This document shows positions 13,766 to 15,768 of a stretch of 15,768 bases of DNA, piece after piece. Below the pieces are notes generated by a model, which had not been told where the DNA came from, did not search any database, and saw nothing but the letters and a program-made list of their open reading frames with translations. The stretch spans positions 1-15,768 of the forward strand of contig CAJTQF010000016.1 of NCBI GenBank assembly GCA_910578565.1. The letters run 5' to 3'. This DNA comes from an uncultured Christensenella sp. Its GTDB lineage: Bacteria > Bacillota > Clostridia > Christensenellales > Borkfalkiaceae. A program made the position numbers and the translations under genes. Each line of letters starts with the position of its first letter. The first letter of the stretch is position 1.

Positions 13766-14685
13766 AATACATAGACTTACACTGCGACGCGCTGACGAAA
13801 AGTTGCGATGAAAAAATTCCGTTAAAGGACGGTGGGTTGCAGGTAAATCTGGATAAACTGAAAAATAGCGGCTGTGCCGCCCAGTGCTTTGCGGTTTTTA
13901 CCCAAGGCGACGGGGCTGACGGCCGCTTCGGGCTATATGCGGAATATTTCAAAAACTGTATGTTCGAAGCGGGGCGGGGCATAATTCCCGTCGGGGGCTA
14001 TTCGGACTTGAAATACTGTCTTGACGGCGGCGGTACGGGCGTGATTCTCACTGTTGAAAATCTGGGCTTTTTAAAGTCGGCGGACGAAGTGGACGGACTT
14101 TACAATCTGAACGTGAGAATGGCTTCGCCGGTGTGGAATTATGAAAACGCGCTTGCATATCCCAACCTTTCGCCCCGCGGCGGTCGCGAGACGCGCGGGC
14201 TGAAACCTTTGGGGCGCGAAGTCGTAAGCAGGCTGGACGAAAAGGGGATAATAGTAGATATATCGCACCTTTCCGACGGCGGCGCGGAAGAAATACTGCG
14301 CGGCAGAAAAATTCCGCTTGTCGCAAGCCACTCAAACTGCGCGGGCGTTTGCGACGTGCCGCGCAACCTGACCGACGCGCTTATAAAAAAAATAGCCGCT
14401 TGCGGCGGCGTTGTGGGCGTGAATTTCTGCAAACGGTTTCTGGGACGGGGCAACGCTTTGCGGCGGGCGGTCGACCACATCAGACATCTTATTAAGGTCG
14501 GCGGCGAAGATACAATTGCGTTCGGCAGCGATTTCGACGGTATCCCCGCGTGTGAAAATATCGAGGGCTGCGAAAAGATGCCCGCGCTGTTAAACTATAT
14601 CGAAGACAGCGGCGTTTCGGGCGCGGCGCTTGAAAAGCTGGCTTATAAAAATTTTGCGCGCGTTTTCAAAGACGTGTGCAGGTAA
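13762..14685 (+). CDS. Membrane-dipeptidase family (M19) peptidase
   Basis: A 307-residue zinc dipeptidase of family M19 (renal dipeptidase type; bacterial members are cytoplasmic). The N-terminal IDLHCDAL gives His7 and Asp9. Glu99 in VENLG fits the bridging Glu of the two-zinc site. His169 (DISHLSD) and His190 (ASHSN) are the other ligands. PRNLTD (200-205) and GSDFDG (255-260) complete the family pattern. No signal peptide is present. It probably cleaves dipeptides, perhaps including D-amino-acid ones, but specificity cannot be read. The ATG at 13762 overlaps the spoVM stop; an in-frame ATG at 13735 would lie inside spoVM and lacks family support. Last gene of the operon, followed by a terminator. 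Confidence 0.92.
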   Translation: MKYIDLHCDALTKSCDEKIPLKDGGLQVNLDKLKNSGCAAQCFAVFTQGDGADGRFGLYAEYFKNCMFEAGRGIIPVGGYSDLKYCLDGGGTGVILTVENLGFLKSADEVDGLYNLNVRMASPVWNYENALAYPNLSPRGGRETRGLKPLGREVVSRLDEKGIIVDISHLSDGGAEEILRGRKIPLVASHSNCAGVCDVPRNLTDALIKKIAACGGVVGVNFCKRFLGRGNALRRAVDHIRHLIKVGGEDTIAFGSDFDGIPACENIEGCEKMPALLNYIEDSGVSGAALEKLAYKNFARVFKDVCR

Positions 14686-14686
14686 A

Positions 14687-14717
14687 GACGGGCAAAAGAT
14701 TTTGCTTGTCTTTTTTT
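14687..14717 (+). terminator. Rho-independent terminator of the main operon
   Basis: GACGGGCAAAA (14687-14697) pairs with TTTTGCTTGTC (14700-14710), with two G-U pairs and a tight loop, followed by seven T. It starts one base after the dipeptidase stop codon, ending the transcript that began near 3887. Confidence 0.85.
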
Positions 14718-14734
14718 ATGCCCTGTGTTAGAAT
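14706..14734 (+). promoter_or_regulatory. Promoter of the leucine-rich-repeat lipoprotein gene
   Basis: TTGTCT (14706-14711), a 17-base spacer and TAGAAT (14729-14734), the last with an upstream TG (extended -10). The -35 box overlaps the 3' arm of the preceding terminator. The expected start point, 6-7 bases past the -10 box, falls on the ATG at 14741, so the transcript may have no leader; no Shine-Dalgarno is present. Confidence 0.65.
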
Positions 14735-14740
14735 GTCGGT

Positions 14741-15670
14741 ATGAAAAAATTTATCACAATTATTATAACTTTATTGATATCGCTTTGTTGCCTGCCTTTT
14801 GCCGCGGGTTGTAAATTTTCAGAACAGTTTACTCTGAAACAGGACGAAGACGGAAACTCTTACTACGTTTTTTCCTGCACGGGATTTACAAATAAACTCA
14901 AAGGCGAGTACGTTATCCCGTCCGAACACGATGGGGTACCCGTAACCGAAATTGCCGAGCAGGGGCTTGTTATGACAGGTCTTTCGAAATTGACGGTTCC
15001 CGCGTCTATAAAAAAAATAGGCGCCGCCGCGTTTGCGTACAACTATTCCCTGACAGAAGTCGTGTTTGAAGAAGGTATTGAAATAGATGAAATTGCGCAG
15101 GGTTTGTTTGGTTACGACAGGTCGCTGAATACAGTGAATATTCCGGCAGGCGTTAAAACCATCGGGATAATGTCGTTTTTCAACTGCAACGGTTTGGAAG
15201 AAATTACTTTACCCGAAGGTTTGACTACTATCGGCGAGCAGGCTTTTACCTATTCCGGGCTTAAAGAGATAACCGTTCCCGCAAGCGTGTGCGATATCAG
15301 GACCGACGATAAAACTACTTTCGGTATAGGGCGTGCCGCTTTTCATTCCTGCGAAAATCTGAAGACGGTTAAAATCGAAGCGCGCATTGCCGAAATTCCC
15401 GCGGGAGCATTCGGCGCCTGTAAATCGCTTGAAACGCTTTATCTGCCCGCAACGCTTAAAAAGATTGGCGGAGCTTATTATTATAATGAAAAGTTTGTTT
15501 ACGGACATGCTTTCCACTATAATACCGCGCTGAAAGATATCTGTTTCCAAGGCACCGCGGCGCAGTGGAACGCCGTTACCGTAGAAAACGAAAGCGTGAC
15601 GGAGCAGACTGCGCTGTACGACAATTCGGCAATAATAAACGCGACAATGCATTATCAGACCGCGGAGTAA
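14741..15670 (+). CDS. BspA-type leucine-rich-repeat lipoprotein
   Basis: A 309-residue secreted protein. A hydrophobic signal peptide ends in FAAGC, a lipobox-like site with the lipidated Cys at 24, though Ala replaces the usual Leu at position -3. From about residue 58 to 262 run seven or eight LRR_5 (BspA/Treponema type) repeats with the pattern L-x-x-(V/I)-x-(V/I)-P-x-x-(V/L)-x-x-I-G-x-x-A-F; clear copies start at LSKLTVP, LNTVNIP, LEEITLP, LKEITVP and LETLYLP. The final part has FQGTAAQWNAV (269-279), a common end of such proteins. These are surface proteins that may bind host or other macromolecules; the ligand is unknown. Single gene with its own promoter and terminator and apparently no ribosome site. 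Confidence 0.88.
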   Translation: MKKFITIIITLLISLCCLPFAAGCKFSEQFTLKQDEDGNSYYVFSCTGFTNKLKGEYVIPSEHDGVPVTEIAEQGLVMTGLSKLTVPASIKKIGAAAFAYNYSLTEVVFEEGIEIDEIAQGLFGYDRSLNTVNIPAGVKTIGIMSFFNCNGLEEITLPEGLTTIGEQAFTYSGLKEITVPASVCDIRTDDKTTFGIGRAAFHSCENLKTVKIEARIAEIPAGAFGACKSLETLYLPATLKKIGGAYYYNEKFVYGHAFHYNTALKDICFQGTAAQWNAVTVENESVTEQTALYDNSAIINATMHYQTAE

Positions 15671-15674
15671 AAAT

Positions 15675-15706
15675 AAAAGCGTGTACGATAAACGTACACG
15701 CTTTTT
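15675..15706 (+). terminator. Terminator after the leucine-rich-repeat gene
   Basis: AGCGTGTACG (15678-15687) pairs perfectly with CGTACACGCT (15693-15702) around an ATAAA loop, flanked by AAA and TTTT, so it can act on either strand. It begins 4 bases after the stop codon. The remaining 62 bases to the window end are AT-rich and hold nothing I can name. Confidence 0.9.
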
Positions 15707-15768
15707 AACTTTATTGGTGAATTATACTATCAAGTGCAACAGGTGATAAAAAAAGTAGTTCATATAAA

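Noticed and set aside
1..15768. Mobile elements, CRISPR arrays, toxin-antitoxin or defence genes
   Set aside because: No transposase or integrase motifs, no regularly spaced repeats, no tRNA or rRNA and no defence-type domains were seen on either strand.

Overview
The window looks like a chromosomal segment of a spore-forming-lineage Firmicute (class Clostridia, probably an uncultured gut-type group; the rank below class is a guess). The reasons are the classic Gram-positive gene order yicC-gmk-rpoZ-priA-def-fmt-rsmB-rlmN-rpe-thiN, good Shine-Dalgarno sites, U-tailed hairpin terminators, lipoprotein signal peptides of Gram-positive type, and a tiny spoVM-like gene at the end of the operon. 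No tRNA, rRNA, CRISPR array, insertion sequence or phage gene was seen.

Layout. (1) Positions 1-3044, minus strand: a terminator at the left edge, an FmdB-type zinc-ribbon protein, a CorA-family Mg2+/Co2+ channel, a 320-base intergenic stretch that may be a structured corA leader with an attenuator, and a lipoprotein M1-family metallopeptidase. (2) Positions 3148-3852, plus strand: a divergent, reduced nitrilase-fold protein that keeps the cysteine but apparently not the Glu and Lys of the catalytic triad, closed by a strong terminator. (3) Positions 3851-14717, plus strand: one long operon with a near-consensus promoter and a terminator, carrying yicC, gmk, rpoZ, priA, def, fmt, rsmB, an S33-type alpha/beta hydrolase, rlmN, rpe, thiN, spoVM and an M19 dipeptidase. 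(4) Positions 14729-15706: a monocistronic BspA-type leucine-rich-repeat lipoprotein with its own promoter and terminator.

How the operon works together: most members serve information processing (GMP kinase, RNA polymerase omega, replication restart, N-formyl-Met formation and removal, 16S and 23S rRNA methylation). rpe and thiN add pentose phosphate and thiamine metabolism. Six consecutive junctions from rsmB to the dipeptidase are 4-base ATGA stop/start overlaps, so translation of this half is probably tightly coupled. Compared with the Bacillus order, remA, coaBC, prpC, prkC and rsgA are missing from their usual slots, and an alpha/beta hydrolase is inserted.

The most notable items are the 22-codon spoVM-like ORF at 13697-13765, two genes whose promoters place the transcription start at the start codon (possible leaderless mRNAs), the possible corA attenuator, and the degenerate nitrilase-like protein.
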